Below, one piece after another: positions 8,613-20,300 of a DNA stretch of 23,962 nucleotides. The DNA lies in the NCBI GenBank assembly GCA_005223375.1, contig RXOD01004333.1, positions 1-23,962 of the forward strand. The letters run 5' to 3'. Source of the DNA: Amoebophrya sp. AT5.2. Taxonomy: Eukaryota; Sar; Dinophyceae; Syndiniales; Amoebophryaceae. Within the stretch, counting starts at the first letter, position 1. Each line of letters starts with the position of its first letter. The notes beneath the pieces are model-generated. The model ran no database searches, was not told the origin of the DNA, and worked only from the letters and a program-made list of their open reading frames with translations. The position numbers and the translations under genes were made by a program.

Positions 8613-9477
8613 GTCGCTTTAAGAATTCGATCGAAGCCGATGTGCAAAATTTTACGTGGTCGTAGGTGATGTAAAAAATACTTCGAGCTGCGGGCGCAGC
8701 TCCAGCTTGCTCTTTCGCGTAGTGCTACTCCGGTGGAGGTCCGTCCGAGTCCGTGCCGTCATCCAGATCCACGAAAACGGGCATTGAAATTCAAAATCGA
8801 CAGGAAGCAGCCGTGCTCTGGATCGCCTTCCCCGCTCCTTCCTTGTCCTGGTCCTCGTCACTCACTAGTAGTAGCTAGTGGCGAGCCCACTGCCACTCCG
8901 AATCCCAATCCCAAACTAACAAGTCTAAATCGCTCATTGCTGTTTCGCTCCAAAATCTCTCGCGGACGAAGGTTCCGAAGGGACCGACGAACGAAATCCA
9001 GAAATCGGAATCGATGAATCTATCAACAATCGAAGATTGATGTGTTCGTACAGGTACACGCACGACAAGGATGAGGATCAAAAAAGCAGTCGCAGCTCCA
9101 CAACACACACACAGCATCAAAAGCAGCCCGGTTTAAGTTTTAGAAATGCTGTAGTTGCGGCGCGACGAGTATAGAGCATTTCGTGCGCAGTGTAGTGCGA
9201 AGTGGCCGCTCTCTGCATGATTCTTCAACACAACATCACCAAGATGAAGGTGCAATCTTGGCGGCAAACCGAAACCATTATGCACGGAAGGTGAGGATCG
9301 CGATTTCGTTGCAACAAATCAATGAGGATCTTCGTCTGAAAAAAAGGGACCACGTCAATGCCAATGGGTATGGGGCTGTAGGAAGGACAAGGAGAGAGGT
9401 CGTACTATTTTAAAAAACCGGTAGGAGCTGTCGCTGTCCAGAGTTGATGGGATTCGCTCTTTCATTCATCACCAGTT
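8613..9477. other. Intergenic spacer between the coiled-coil gene and the next upstream gene
   Basis: No convincing gene was found. The short plus-strand frames (for example 9183-9413) have no protein-like character. There is a small palindromic word ACTAGTAGTAGCTAGT at about 8866-8881 with CTAG arms like those in intron 2, and a five-base hairpin CAATCGAAGATTG at about 9027-9039. No terminator or promoter could be placed. Confidence 0.5.
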
Positions 9478-12400
9478 TCATCCAGGCCTTGCGGCTGCTG
9501 AAGGCATGCGCCCCACGGGCGGTCCCCTGCTCTGCGCTGACGGTATGCGCCCCGGAACTGACTTCGCCTTCGCTGCGCTCGCTGACGGCACTCGTCCTGC
9601 AGCCGCCCTGCTCGGCGCCGCTTGTGCGGAATTGTTGGGGCGTGAGGGCATTCTGCCCGGATTCTTCGGCCCTGACGGTACGCGGCCTGGCGGCGGTCTG
9701 GCGCCAGACGGCGCGCGGGGTGGTGGTCGTCGTTGCGGCGCTAGCCGTGCTCGTGCACCTGCCACCGATGGCGCGCCGCGAGGTGCCGTTTTATGCGGTA
9801 CTTCTGCTGCTGCGGGTTTCTCGCCATTTCCATTGGGAATATGCTTTTCAGACGATGACGAGGAAGACGAAGAGCCTGAGTCTTCCGAGCTGCTGTCCTC
9901 CTCTTTGGCAGGGCCCGCAATCTTTGGAATTGGAGCAACATTGCGACCCCCATCGGCATGGGATGACGACGACTTAGAGAAGGAGGAAGCCCTTCTACTG
10001 GCGGAGGCGACGTTTGCGGAAGGACCCTTTGTAGTTCGAAGCATCTTGTTGCACCCCTCCCCGCCCTGCGTCTGTCTCTGACCGTCCTCGTCGCCGGATT
10101 CAGAGTCTGACTTAGTCGTGTCCTTCCTCTGACGCTTCGCTGCAGGCGCCCCCGGCGTCGGGCGTTCGACTTCGGCTTCGCTCTGTCGTCCATCATCGGA
10201 TGTCGACAAATTATCGATCTCCGCTAACGCAAAAACAGCCCATTCAGGATCGTCGTCAGGAAGTCCGAGTAGCAGCGCCTGCGCTGAAGCAGCATCCACC
10301 TCTCTACTGTCGTCCCCCGCCGATGTCCCCCGGATATCACTCTTATTTCCGGTACCCCCAATACAGTCGTCAGCCTCGTCTACATGCGAAGGCAGATAGT
10401 CGGATTTCAATTGCCAGGACGAGCTGTTGCTGGCGCAACGCGTCTTACCACCCATTCCGCTGGCCGCAGCCATGGTCCGCAGTTGTTTGAGCCGCGCCTT
10501 TTCCTTAGTGGATCTATGCGCTCCGACCACCGTGGCGGCCGGGATTCCCTTCACGAGTCCGCCGCGATTTCGCTTTCTGGTCCTTTTCTTGTTGCCCCCG
10601 CCTGTCGGAGCTCTGTCTTCGTCTTTGACTTTGTGGTCTTCGTCTCCCCCCGCACCGGCTCCTTCGCCAGCTTTATTCATATTCCAGTCGTCCTCTAGCT
10701 CTAAATCATGATCTGGAAGTTCTACTTCGAGCACTCCAGGCTCTTCTTCAGCTGCCAAGGCGTTCTTTCTCTCATCCGCGCCGGCTTCGCGTAAGTCAGC
10801 CAGAGCGGCGTCACGGAAGCGGCGATTCGTGATTTCCCGACGATAAATTTGGCTCGCGAAGCGCATCGCAGAGAGGAGCACGCAGCTGTCAAGATTCGTC
10901 TTCTGCATCATCCTGTCTTGCTCCCGAGCGAACACGTCGAGCAACTCCACCATGCCATGGCTCCGTAAGGCGGCGCGCACGAGACGGGCCTTTTCCTCGC
11001 GTGACTGTCTCTCGAACGAATCGCTTACAAGCTGCACAAGAACGCCCCCACTGCTCTTCTCCTGCTCCTCGCGAAGAAGCTTCACAATGCCCGCTGTGAG
11101 CACGACAAGCCGTGTCATGGGCGTCGCCAGCTCGCGGAGGCATTCGACGCTGTGAGGCGCTCTCAGCACGATGCTGCTGCTCTCATCTGCTCGCGTGGTC
11201 GCGCTGGTGCTCGCCGTGGTCGGTGCGAGAGCCGCATCGCCTTCGGTATCGTGATTTTCGTGCTTCCCCGGCTCAGCTGCCACCATTGTATCTTTTGCGC
11301 TTGCCGGCGCATTCGATTTCGCCCCCACCTCAGCACTTTCCAAAGCAGAAGTGGCGCCTAGTAGCGCGACCTCAGTATCCCAGCTGTCTGCCTGTCGGAC
11401 CGCGTCTTCCAACTCTTGGCCTGAGAGACATCGCGCAAACGCAACCGAAAAATCGCTGGGCGTTGACGGCAGTTCCAGTGCTGTTGACGTCGAGGTCGTG
11501 TGCAGCTGCGACGACGGTCGCAAATCTTCATGGCCACCTCGGGTCTTGCAGCGTTTAGGCTTACTCTCTTTAACCACGGTTGTGTCCTCACCGTCCTCTT
11601 TTGTCCCTCTTCCGAGCACGCCCTCCCATACGTTTTCGTACTCTACGAGCGTATGGTATTTCGACAGGGCCACCAGCCCGGTTCCCCTGAAATCAAGACC
11701 TGCTAAATGCTCCCAAAAACAGGTCTCGCCGCCATAGAAGACCCCACGGCGCGCGTCGAAAGGAACGAAGGTCGTTGACTCCGCCGAGAAAACAGACAGA
11801 CACTGCAGCGACGATGACGACGAAGGCGCGCTGCATTTCAGGCCGTAGTAAACACCGAATCTCGGAAGCCACATCGGTGCCACCGACCGCCCACCGGACC
11901 AGTTCTTGGGTTTTCGTTGTTCCGACGTCAGAAAGCCGCTCACTAGCGGTGGCAGCTTCACCTGGAAAACTGGCGATTTCCGGTACCGCGCGTCAATCAC
12001 GGTGACCTCGTTACTGCGGGTGGACAGCAACCCGAAGTAAGATCCGAAGAGGTGCTCCACCAGCTGGGAAGACGTTGCTGCCGATGCTCCTGTAGGGCCC
12101 GCGCTAGACGAAGCGCCGCTGTCAAACACCCCGAGACCGCCGTCCCGCGCCTCCTGAAATGCGGACTGGCGGACGTAGCCCGGATAGAATGGCTTCACGA
12201 CGTTCTCCCGCCGGTCGAGGAAGAAGCAGCTTCCGCGGCCCCCCGTGAGGAGGAGGTTGTCAGGCGTGGAGGTAGATCCGCGCATTATGCCACCGAAGGA
12301 GGTGAAGCAGCCCGCGGAGAAGTGCTGCCAGTTCTTGGGGCGGCACGTGTAGCGGCTCCGGCTATTCCGCTGGAAATTCATCTTGTTCAGGCTACAGGCT

Positions 12401-13293
12401 CCCGACGTCCACCCGCCCCGCATCGCGGCGCCAATGTCGAACACCCCCGCGTTGGGGCTGAGAGACACCAAGCCGCAAAGGCTCTCCCCGACGTTGTCCG
12501 CGACGAGAGCGCTCAAGTGCTGGTCCTCATGATCCCCCCCAGCGAGGGAGAAGAGCAAAGAAAGCGTCTCCGCCCCTTCGCCCGGTTCCGTTCCATTTTC
12601 GTACGTGAGCACGGCGATGTCGCCACGCACGGATCTGCACGCGACGGTGTCCAGTCCTTCAAAGCCGATCTCGGGCGACAAACATCGCAGTTTCTCGATC
12701 TGGTGAATGTTGAAAAACTTTGGAGGTGCACCAGTGCCTGTGTGAACGTGGAGGGACGATTTGGGATCTGTCTCGCCACGACCCCCGGCATCCAAGGATT
12801 TATTTTCGGCGAGTGAATCGTCCAGCTTTAGCAGCTCTCGATCGACGCTTCCGAGCGAGCTACAAGATGAAGTGGAACCCTTGTGCTGCACTGAATTCCT
12901 TTCCTGAGCGACGCTTCCACCTGCACCACCGTGAGATCTTCCGCATCCTGCGGCCGCCGAGCCCGAGGAGAAGAGGGGCCCCGACTCAACCACGCGTCCC
13001 GAAGAGCGGTTTCGGAAAGCGATCCCCCGCCCACTGTTCCACGCATCGAAGGCAGCGCCTGCCACAACCTGCGAAGCCGAATCATCGAAGCCGTGGCTGT
13101 GCAAATTCACGGCCAAGCAGCGTTCCGCGGCCGACGCGTTCTCGTACAGGATGTTGAACTTCCCTTTCGTCTGCTTCTGGCTACAAAAAGGTGAAGAAAA
13201 CGCAGCGGATGCCGGTAGCGGACCGCCCCAGCGAAAAGGCTCACCAAAAGATTGATGGAAGGCGGGCGGGGCCCTGTCGTCGCCAGGTCGCAT
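9478..13293 (-). CDS. 1271-residue protein with degenerate beta-propeller and RxPS-repeat tail; possible TAF1C/Rrn6-like Pol I factor
   Basis: One uninterrupted frame runs from ATG 13293 (A at -3) to TGA 9478-9480. Residues about 215-550 show propeller-like strands ending in Asp-Arg or Asp-Ala-Arg: NLLLTGGRGSCFFLDRREN (346-364) and GLLSTRSNEVTVIDARYRKS (421-440). The pattern 'strand, D-x-R-x, P-V-h' recalls the TAF1C/Rrn6 propeller of the RNA polymerase I promoter factor. That match is from memory and weak. Residues about 735-860 look helical, which would fit the helical domain that follows the propeller in Rrn6. A basic stretch, KKRTRKRNRGG (around 925), could direct it to the nucleus. Acidic and Ser runs follow, then a Pro/Arg-rich tail with six RxPS motifs. 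Other WD40-like families are not excluded. Confidence 0.75.
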   Translation of the reverse strand: MRPGDDRAPPAFHQSFGEPFRWGGPLPASAAFSSPFCSQKQTKGKFNILYENASAAERCLAVNLHSHGFDDSASQVVAGAAFDAWNSGRGIAFRNRSSGRVVESGPLFSSGSAAAGCGRSHGGAGGSVAQERNSVQHKGSTSSCSSLGSVDRELLKLDDSLAENKSLDAGGRGETDPKSSLHVHTGTGAPPKFFNIHQIEKLRCLSPEIGFEGLDTVACRSVRGDIAVLTYENGTEPGEGAETLSLLFSLAGGDHEDQHLSALVADNVGESLCGLVSLSPNAGVFDIGAAMRGGWTSGACSLNKMNFQRNSRSRYTCRPKNWQHFSAGCFTSFGGIMRGSTSTPDNLLLTGGRGSCFFLDRRENVVKPFYPGYVRQSAFQEARDGGLGVFDSGASSSAGPTGASAATSSQLVEHLFGSYFGLLSTRSNEVTVIDARYRKSPVFQVKLPPLVSGFLTSEQRKPKNWSGGRSVAPMWLPRFGVYYGLKCSAPSSSSSLQCLSVFSAESTTFVPFDARRGVFYGGETCFWEHLAGLDFRGTGLVALSKYHTLVEYENVWEGVLGRGTKEDGEDTTVVKESKPKRCKTRGGHEDLRPSSQLHTTSTSTALELPSTPSDFSVAFARCLSGQELEDAVRQADSWDTEVALLGATSALESAEVGAKSNAPASAKDTMVAAEPGKHENHDTEGDAALAPTTASTSATTRADESSSIVLRAPHSVECLRELATPMTRLVVLTAGIVKLLREEQEKSSGGVLVQLVSDSFERQSREEKARLVRAALRSHGMVELLDVFAREQDRMMQKTNLDSCVLLSAMRFASQIYRREITNRRFRDAALADLREAGADERKNALAAEEEPGVLEVELPDHDLELEDDWNMNKAGEGAGAGGDEDHKVKDEDRAPTGGGNKKRTRKRNRGGLVKGIPAATVVGAHRSTKEKARLKQLRTMAAASGMGGKTRCASNSSSWQLKSDYLPSHVDEADDCIGGTGNKSDIRGTSAGDDSREVDAASAQALLLGLPDDDPEWAVFALAEIDNLSTSDDGRQSEAEVERPTPGAPAAKRQRKDTTKSDSESGDEDGQRQTQGGEGCNKMLRTTKGPSANVASASRRASSFSKSSSSHADGGRNVAPIPKIAGPAKEEDSSSEDSGSSSSSSSSEKHIPNGNGEKPAAAEVPHKTAPRGAPSVAGARARLAPQRRPPPRAPSGARPPPGRVPSGPKNPGRMPSRPNNSAQAAPSRAAAGRVPSASAAKAKSVPGRIPSAQSRGPPVGRMPSAAARPG
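9490..9740 (-). repeat. Degenerate coding repeat encoding RxPS motifs
   Basis: On the minus strand this stretch encodes about six copies of R-(V/M/I/A)-P-S, mostly preceded by Gly and spaced by Ala/Pro/Gly linkers. It lies within the last ~80 residues of the 1271-residue protein. At DNA level the plus strand shows imperfect recurrences of the form GACGGTATGCGCCC, GACGGCACTCGTCC and GACGGTACGCGGCC. This indicates tandem expansion with drift. R-x-x-S is a basophilic kinase consensus, so the tail may be a phosphorylation array; that is inference. Confidence 0.6.
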
Positions 13294-14308
13294 ATTCAGC
13301 TAGATTCGTCTGGTGGGTGACGGTGTCATCGTCGCTCGTCGTTGTGATCAAGATCATCCATGTTGATGTTGCTGTTGAGCTAATATGAGTATGACCTCGC
13401 GAAGTTGTAACTCAGGTCAGTAGGTTCGTAGTTCTTCGTAATTTCAGAAGCCGGACAGCTAAGTATTCGTCACTTCTAGCAGTCGTGCAGTCTCCCTTTC
13501 CCTGAAATCCTAGTGTAGCAGAATGAGTCGCTCGTTGTCGTTCTCGCTGGTTGATGCGAATGGTTGATGAGAATGATCTGGATTTTGCGTCACGACAGCA
13601 CCTCGTCCGACTCTGATCTGGTGGCGGATCTTCCGAATCCGAAACAACAAATGCCTCGTTCGATCATGATCATTTTCTTGTTGCACGCAACCGTAAGGTG
13701 GATCTGGATCATTTTATTCACTTACTTTTCTTTGCCATGCTGCAGACCCCAAAATACACAAACAAGAGGCCTATCATGATCATGTATGTTCCTGTTCATG
13801 AAACTAGGAACAACTGCTTGCTGGGTTAAATCCTCAATTCGAATTCTTTGTCAAAGCAACCGAGGTGCGACAATCGTCCAACAATCGACGAACAATCGTC
13901 CTCGTTTATCTTCATGATCTGTCCGAGTTGTCCTGGTCTCCGAAGGTCATTGATTGACGATGACCGAGCATTCCGTTTTCTTCTACCTCTCTCCGCAAGC
14001 GCAAACGCATACCAAGCCGACGCCATGAACAATGATTGACTGCTCCGTACTCGTACATCATTGCTACGCTACACTTCTAAGCACATATAAGCTGCACTGC
14101 CAACGCAGTGGGAACCAACGAAGCAGTGCCACTGCATCGTAACGACTCCGTCGTTGTTTGGTTCTTGTCTCCTTACTCGAAGAATACTGCCTGTGATCGT
14201 ATCAGTGTCTTCAAATTGAGATTCTCGATGTGGATGTCGCAGTCGCTGGCGTCGATGTGAGCTACTGGCAAGCAAAGCCGCTGCCGCCACATCATGCAGA
14301 TGCTTCTC
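13294..14308. other. Intergenic spacer downstream of the Dug3-WD40 gene
   Basis: No gene is supported. The region contains an 11-base tandem repeat (13870-13902) and two palindromic ATGATCAT-centred words (13662-13673 and 13773-13784). Several short plus- and minus-strand frames of 60-75 codons have no coherent composition. It must hold the promoter of the gene starting at 13293 and the 3' UTR of the gene ending at 14309, but no signal can be assigned. Confidence 0.5.
13870..13902. repeat. Three tandem copies of an 11-base unit
   Basis: The units are ACAATCGTCCA (13870-13880), ACAATCGACGA (13881-13891) and ACAATCGTCCT (13892-13902). Spacing is exactly 11 bases with one to three mismatches between units. 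It lies in the spacer upstream of the 1271-residue gene. It could be a regulatory array or simple slippage; nothing distinguishes these. Confidence 0.65.
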
Positions 14309-17300
14309 TCATGTTTCCAGCAACGCCGCGCGCACTTCGGCCACAGAAGAGAAGGCTTTGATGCTCGCTCGGGCACCACCGCCACCCACCGCGTCCCTAA
14401 TCGTTCTCAGCAGTCCGCGCACTCGCGCATAGTCCCTGATCGCGGCCAGCGGCACGCTCAAGGTCAAGCATTTCTCAGACTCTTTAGCTGTACCATCGCG
14501 AATGTGTCGCGACGTGTCAGTGTCTGCGCCAGCGCCTCCACTACAAGAATAAGGAGGATGTTCTTGTTGACCACTCCAATTGTCCTGGAGCAGGCCAGGC
14601 AACTTCACTGGCCTCGCCGTCAACAGGCCCTCTTGTTCAAGTTTGTCGCGGTCGCACTCGCACGACCTCACCAGCATAACCAGCGCTCTGGAGTCGTGAA
14701 CCGAAAGCACCTTGGCGACACCCGATAAGCGTGCCAAACCCTCCAGCAATTCCTCGATGCCTTTTGCTTGCAGCATGAAGAGTCCTGGTCCTCCTCCACT
14801 CGTCTCCATCATCAATTTTCGGCCGGTCCATGTCGCGTTCGCAACCTCTTCATCGTCGACGTTCGGGGCAAAATAAATCAGGCGGGTAAAAAAATTTTGA
14901 TGATCTAGATCTTCAGCATTAGCGGGAAAGGCGGTGCCGCTTCTATCGACGTTATGCTCGTCTGCGTCTGGAGCTCCCCATTCTTGCCAAGTTCCGTCGT
15001 CCACCACCAGGGTCACTTCTACAGCTGTGTCGTCTTTTCTCTGCTCGGAGTCGGACAAGGAGAAGGACGCAAGCATCTCCAGCAGTTCATCGATGGGCGA
15101 CGCGCAGTTCGTATGGAGTAGAATGCGCCGCCTGTCATGAAGCGGCCGGTCGCCACCTGACGCTGACACTGTTCCACCTATCACGAACTTCAACCCCGCG
15201 GGTGATGACGACAAAATGATGATCTTCTTCCCACTTCTTCGGCGCAGCGTTTCCGCCACTGAGCTCAGAAAGGCCGCCTTGTCGTCGTACATCAGATCAG
15301 TGCGAAAGCTGTTGCTGATTTCCGTCGCCTCGTGGTCCTGCTCCCTATCACCTATTCGCTCCTCGAAGGTGGTTCGCACATGCAGAAAACGGATTTTCAC
15401 GTTCGGCCCTCGGGACGAGGGCTCAGGGAGCTCCTCTACTTGTGTTGTCGTTTCCAACGCCGCGTCAACACCATCTCCCTCACTGTGGTGCGGGGCCCGC
15501 CCGGCGCGGCCCCTGCTCAAATTCTGCATTTCTCCCCGGAGGTGCTGCGCGAGTCGCGCGTCCGGTCCGTCAGCAGCAGTTGGCACCATCGCAGCAGCTT
15601 TTCTTGAAGATATTGTAGGCTGCAGCGACGTCTTCGCCCCCTCGCCGAGGACCTCGAAGAGCAGCACGCCGAAGTTGCTCACGCAGCAGAAGCGGTCTTC
15701 GTTGATGCGTCGGATGCATTGGCACGGAGTCTGCCCGGTCATCTGCTGGGGAAGAGATAAAGCTGACGTTGCAAATAAACTACCTCCGATGTACTTGCGC
15801 TCGACGAGTTTGCAGCGGTAGAGGTCGTAAAGGTCCACGGCACCGTCGCCACGCCCAGCGATCAACAGATTCTCGCGCAACAGGCACAACGAGAGCACGC
15901 GGGAATCGTAGGTACTTCTCGACGAAGATGAAGCTTGCGCTCCGAGGCCTACGTAGTTGTTCGGTAGCTCCTTCAGAAACGCAAGCTCGCCGTTGCGCAC
16001 GCGCCAAAGCTTGATCTTGCCGGACTCGTCGCCGGTGACGAAGAAGTCCTCCTGTGAGGCGCCTGCACACAGCCCTCCTGCGCGACCTTTCGCAATCGCA
16101 TGCGGAGGCGATGCGACGACTGGGGCCACCTCCGGTTGATGCTCATGGGCGGTCGTCGCAGTAGAACGGCCATCCTTATTTTCGACCTCCGCTCGCCCTG
16201 CTGCTTCTGGTTCTGTAATCCCCGAACTGAGCAGCCCGTCTTCCTCGAGCACGTTGAGTCGGAAGTCCGGAGGCGAGCGCGGAAAACTGTTTTCTTCATC
16301 TTCAGGCGCCGCGGAAAACCGGGCCTCCAGGTCTTGCTGCAACTGCTGCAGCCCAACGTTCATCGGCCTGCTCGGCGGGTTGACGCCGGACAAGTCTCTT
16401 GGTATTGGCGAGCTGTTGCCGTTGTGGATAAACGAATCCCCCGAGATAGCTTGCGGCAGCGGCGGCAACTCATCTACAACATCTTCGTCACCCCCTGCAC
16501 CAGCGCAATTTTGATTTTCCAGCGCGTGGCGATGAACGCGACTCGTTCCGTAGCTCGAGAGGTGCTCCAGAGTAGTGTAGGACTGTTCATCGTGGTCGTC
16601 CTTTTGTTCCACGTCGTAGATGCCGTCGTAAGAAAACCGCCGTTTCGTGTTCTGAGACGTTGAGGTCATCTTCAAGCCAGCAGAATTTCCAGAATCCCCG
16701 GCGGCAGGCACACCCACGGGGAGGTCCTTGCTGTCGGCAACCCTTTTACCACCTGGCCCTACAACTATTTGTCCCCCATTCGCGGCTGCAAGCCGGCTGC
16801 TGCTCGTGGTTTTCCGCACCTCGAAATTTACGCAGACGGCCGCGCAGTAGATGGGTCCGTCGCCCCCCTGACGCTGGTCGCGCACCGCAGCAGGCGAGCC
16901 TGCTGCTGACTGGTCCGAGACGTAGTGCACCTGGAGGACGCCGTCGCCGCCCACGCTCACCGCCATGCGGTTGCGGGGCAGATAGCTCACCTGGTACACG
17001 CAGGAGCGGTGTTGCGTGATGAACTGGAGGGACTGGCACTCTTTTGGCATTGCACTGGTGCGGCCGCTCTTGTTTCGAGGAGTTCCCGCGGAGCCAACGG
17101 GCGTGGTCGGCGACCGTGCGATCATAATGCTACGCGAGGCGTTGAGGAGTTGAGGCACTACTACGGCTCGCGGACTTGCGGTGCCGGTCAGCTGCGTTAC
17201 AGGCTCGGGGTCACTGCAGTAGGTCTCGGGGATGCGGTAGTCAGCGCCTGGCCCCCCGGCGAGAGACGAGTAGATATCTTCCAGCGGCGGTTTCGAATAG

Positions 17301-20300
17301 CGGCAGTGCCCGTTTCTTGCCGCGGCGGTGCCCTGGTCAACGCCGATGGTTGTGTCGCCGCCCCCTGTCGTTGTGCTAAGAGTGGCCACGGTATCAGAGT
17401 TATGGAGCTCCTCTCCAGCGCCGCCCACGCTCCGGCCGCAATCAAGCGCCTTCAGTCTACGGTCCTTCGATAAAAGAGGAGATGTCCTCGCGGCACCTAC
17501 ATCAGCGAAACTTTCTTTCCACAGCGGGTACTTCTCGCGCACGGTCGTATCGCAACTGAGCGTGACGAAGCGTATCGTGTGGCTCCGTCCGCTCGTCTGC
17601 TTTCGGATGCAATCCAGGTCGATGCTGAGCTCGTACAAGTTGCATGAGGAGAAGCCGAGAATCACGCGAAACTTGCCCTCCTCGCGCCCCCCCTCGTCGC
17701 AGCGTCCCACTGTGAGCAGCTGCCCCTGCATCGGTTGGAACCGGAAGCAGACGAGGCACGCGACGTTCTGGTTCTTCTCCACGACCTTGCTCGAGGTGCG
17801 CTTCATCCGACCAACGTCCCGGTGGGGGGCCGGGGGTGCCGTTGCCGTTGTTCCCCCGCCCGCCGGCGTGGACGAAGTTCGGGATAGGAAGCTCACCGCA
17901 GCTCCACCTCCTGTGCCTGTACTCGAGGAGGCAGGCCCCGGCCCGTGAACGTGATCGGTGCAGCTGGTCGTGGCCAAAGAAATTCCCGACTGCTCGACCG
18001 CGAGCAGCGCCGCATGCAAGTCCCACACGCGCAAATCCACCTTGCTCGAGGACAGCAAGTACCGGTCGCGGAAGATCCGCAGCGCAAGTACCGCAGCGGC
18101 GTTGTGCCCAAGAATGGTGGTGGCGGACTGTTTCGTCGTTTGTTGAGTCCCGTCAATGGTTGCAAGGTCTACGACGCGAACAGAGCCGTCCAGGCAGCCT
18201 GCGAGCAGGTATCGTTCACGCCAGATCACACAGTTTCGCGCGCCCGCATCCAGGAATATATCGTGGAGGAGCTGCGTATGCGGCCGACAAAAAGATGAAG
18301 CAGAATGCTGCTCGTGCTTCGCTGTTTGACTTTGACTTTCATCTCCTCGCTCGACGTCCACGTCTTCTTGCTCGGCCGCACGAGCAAGATTTTGGATACT
18401 GCCGTCCGCGCTGTCGGTTTCTGTTTTTCTTTCCAGATGCTTGTTGAGGTACTCGAATACCTCCCTCGGTTGGTCGAAGGTCACAGTCGGTGGAGGAAGC
18501 GTGACACTCAGAGACTGCTCGTCAGAGCAGGTCGTTCTCGTTGTCGAGAACTTTTTTTCGCGGCAGTAATTTTGAAACCAATCCACGAGCAGCTCGCGTA
18601 GCGTCTTCATGCCCAGCTCCAGATTTGGCAGCTCAAAAGTCGTTCGGAGAGGCTTTCCAACAAGAAAGTCGTGGTCCCCCGGTTGTGGAAGAAGTTCTTG
18701 CTGGCAACGCGGGCGCGGACCACCTGGAGCTTCAGCTGCAGGTGCAGCCGCTGAGTTGTTGTTCCGTCTCTGCTGCTTGCGCTTTGCTCGTGTGCTTTGC
18801 ATCACTGAGACGCAATCGCACTGCTCATCCGCCGTCTTCTTCACTTGTTCTCCTCCACGAGCAGCCCCACCGCTTATGTCCTTACATGACTTGTCCAGCG
18901 GTAGGTACAAAACGCTTTCAATCACCACTTTCTTTTTGTTTTGAAAGTTGGCGTCGTCCCCCCCGCCTCCCGCACCGGCACGCCCAGCTGCACAGACCCG
19001 GTCAGTGGTTACGACCACCATCGTCCTCGGCGGTACGGGTACCCAGTCGTGGCGATCCGCGGACAACGGCTCGCTCGCGATGATCACCACCGATGGCCGC
19101 GCTTCGAAGTTTTCCATCGCGAAATCTTCGGTGTTTTCTCCCAGGCTCGTTTTCCACTGCTTCTCGACCAGGCGCTGCTGCCGCGCCTTCGGTTTGTTCG
19201 GGCACTGCTTCTTCAGCTTCTCCTGCACCCAGTTACTCCCCGTGCACACGTACAAACTCGCGCCGTCGCCGCCCACGCCGGCTCGCGTGGCGAGAATGCA
19301 CTTCCCGTCGGACACGACGAAGTTCAGCAACGACGGTTCCTTGGGCCCGCCGAGTCTGTTCAGCACGTCGATGGTTTTTTTCAGTGCGGCTGCGAGTGTG
19401 TCCGCGGAGTACGCGTGAGTGATTGCTGCAGTAGAAGATGAGGCAGTCACCTCCACTTCCTGTAGTTCCTCCAGCATCGTTAAGTAGAGGCCAAAGGCCA
19501 CTGCGCTGTCGATGCAGTTGTGCTCCAGGGCCACGCGGAAGCCCTCCTCCGACAGCATGCCCAGGAGCGTCCGCGTGTGTTTCTCAAAGTCCGCGAGCAT
19601 GCCGTTGTGCATGAACAGGAGCCCCCGCGCTTCGAACGGGTGGCAGGCGTCGTCGCTCACGGGCGAGCCCGGGCCAGCGGCGCGGATGTGCGCGAACACA
19701 CACTTGGAGGAAACCTGCTCCGCGAGCCGGGAGAGGTTGCGGTCGTTCCACGCTGGCTTCAGCGACGTGAACACGCACGGCTTCTTCGTCGTGGGCTGGG
19801 ACCGGGACGACACCACCGGAGCGGAAGAGGAAGTGACGCTGGTGGCCGCGGTCCTCGTCGTGCTGGAAGCAGGGGTAGTAGACTCATGATGGGGGTGGCT
19901 TTCGGCATTGATGGTGCCTTGTAGTTGCCTTTTCTGCTGCGGGGATTGCGACTGCAACTGTCCTTTACTTGAGCTGGCGGACGAGGACGACCCTGCACCC
20001 AAGTAAGCAGCCGAGGCTGTAGTTGACACCGTCACCGTGGCCGACTGGCCCTGCTTGCCAGAACCCTCCAGTGCGTCGGCAGCCCCTGCTCCGTCTTCGG
20101 GTGTAATTGCGCGCTCTATCGATGATGCTGAGGTGGACGATGTCGCTGACGGTGCTGGTGGCTGCCCAAAGTAGGCCGCAGCGTTCTTTTCGCGCCCCTG
20201 TGCTTCCCTACCACGACTTGCGGCGTGTTTTATTCGCTGAAACTTCAAGAGCTTTTCCTGCACTCTGCGCAAGCCGAGGTCTGCAGAGAGCGCGATTCCT

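Noticed and set aside
9506..10081. Plus-strand frame with DGTRP/DGMRP repeats
   Set aside because: The repeats are the reverse complement of the RxPS tail repeats; the minus strand is the coding one.
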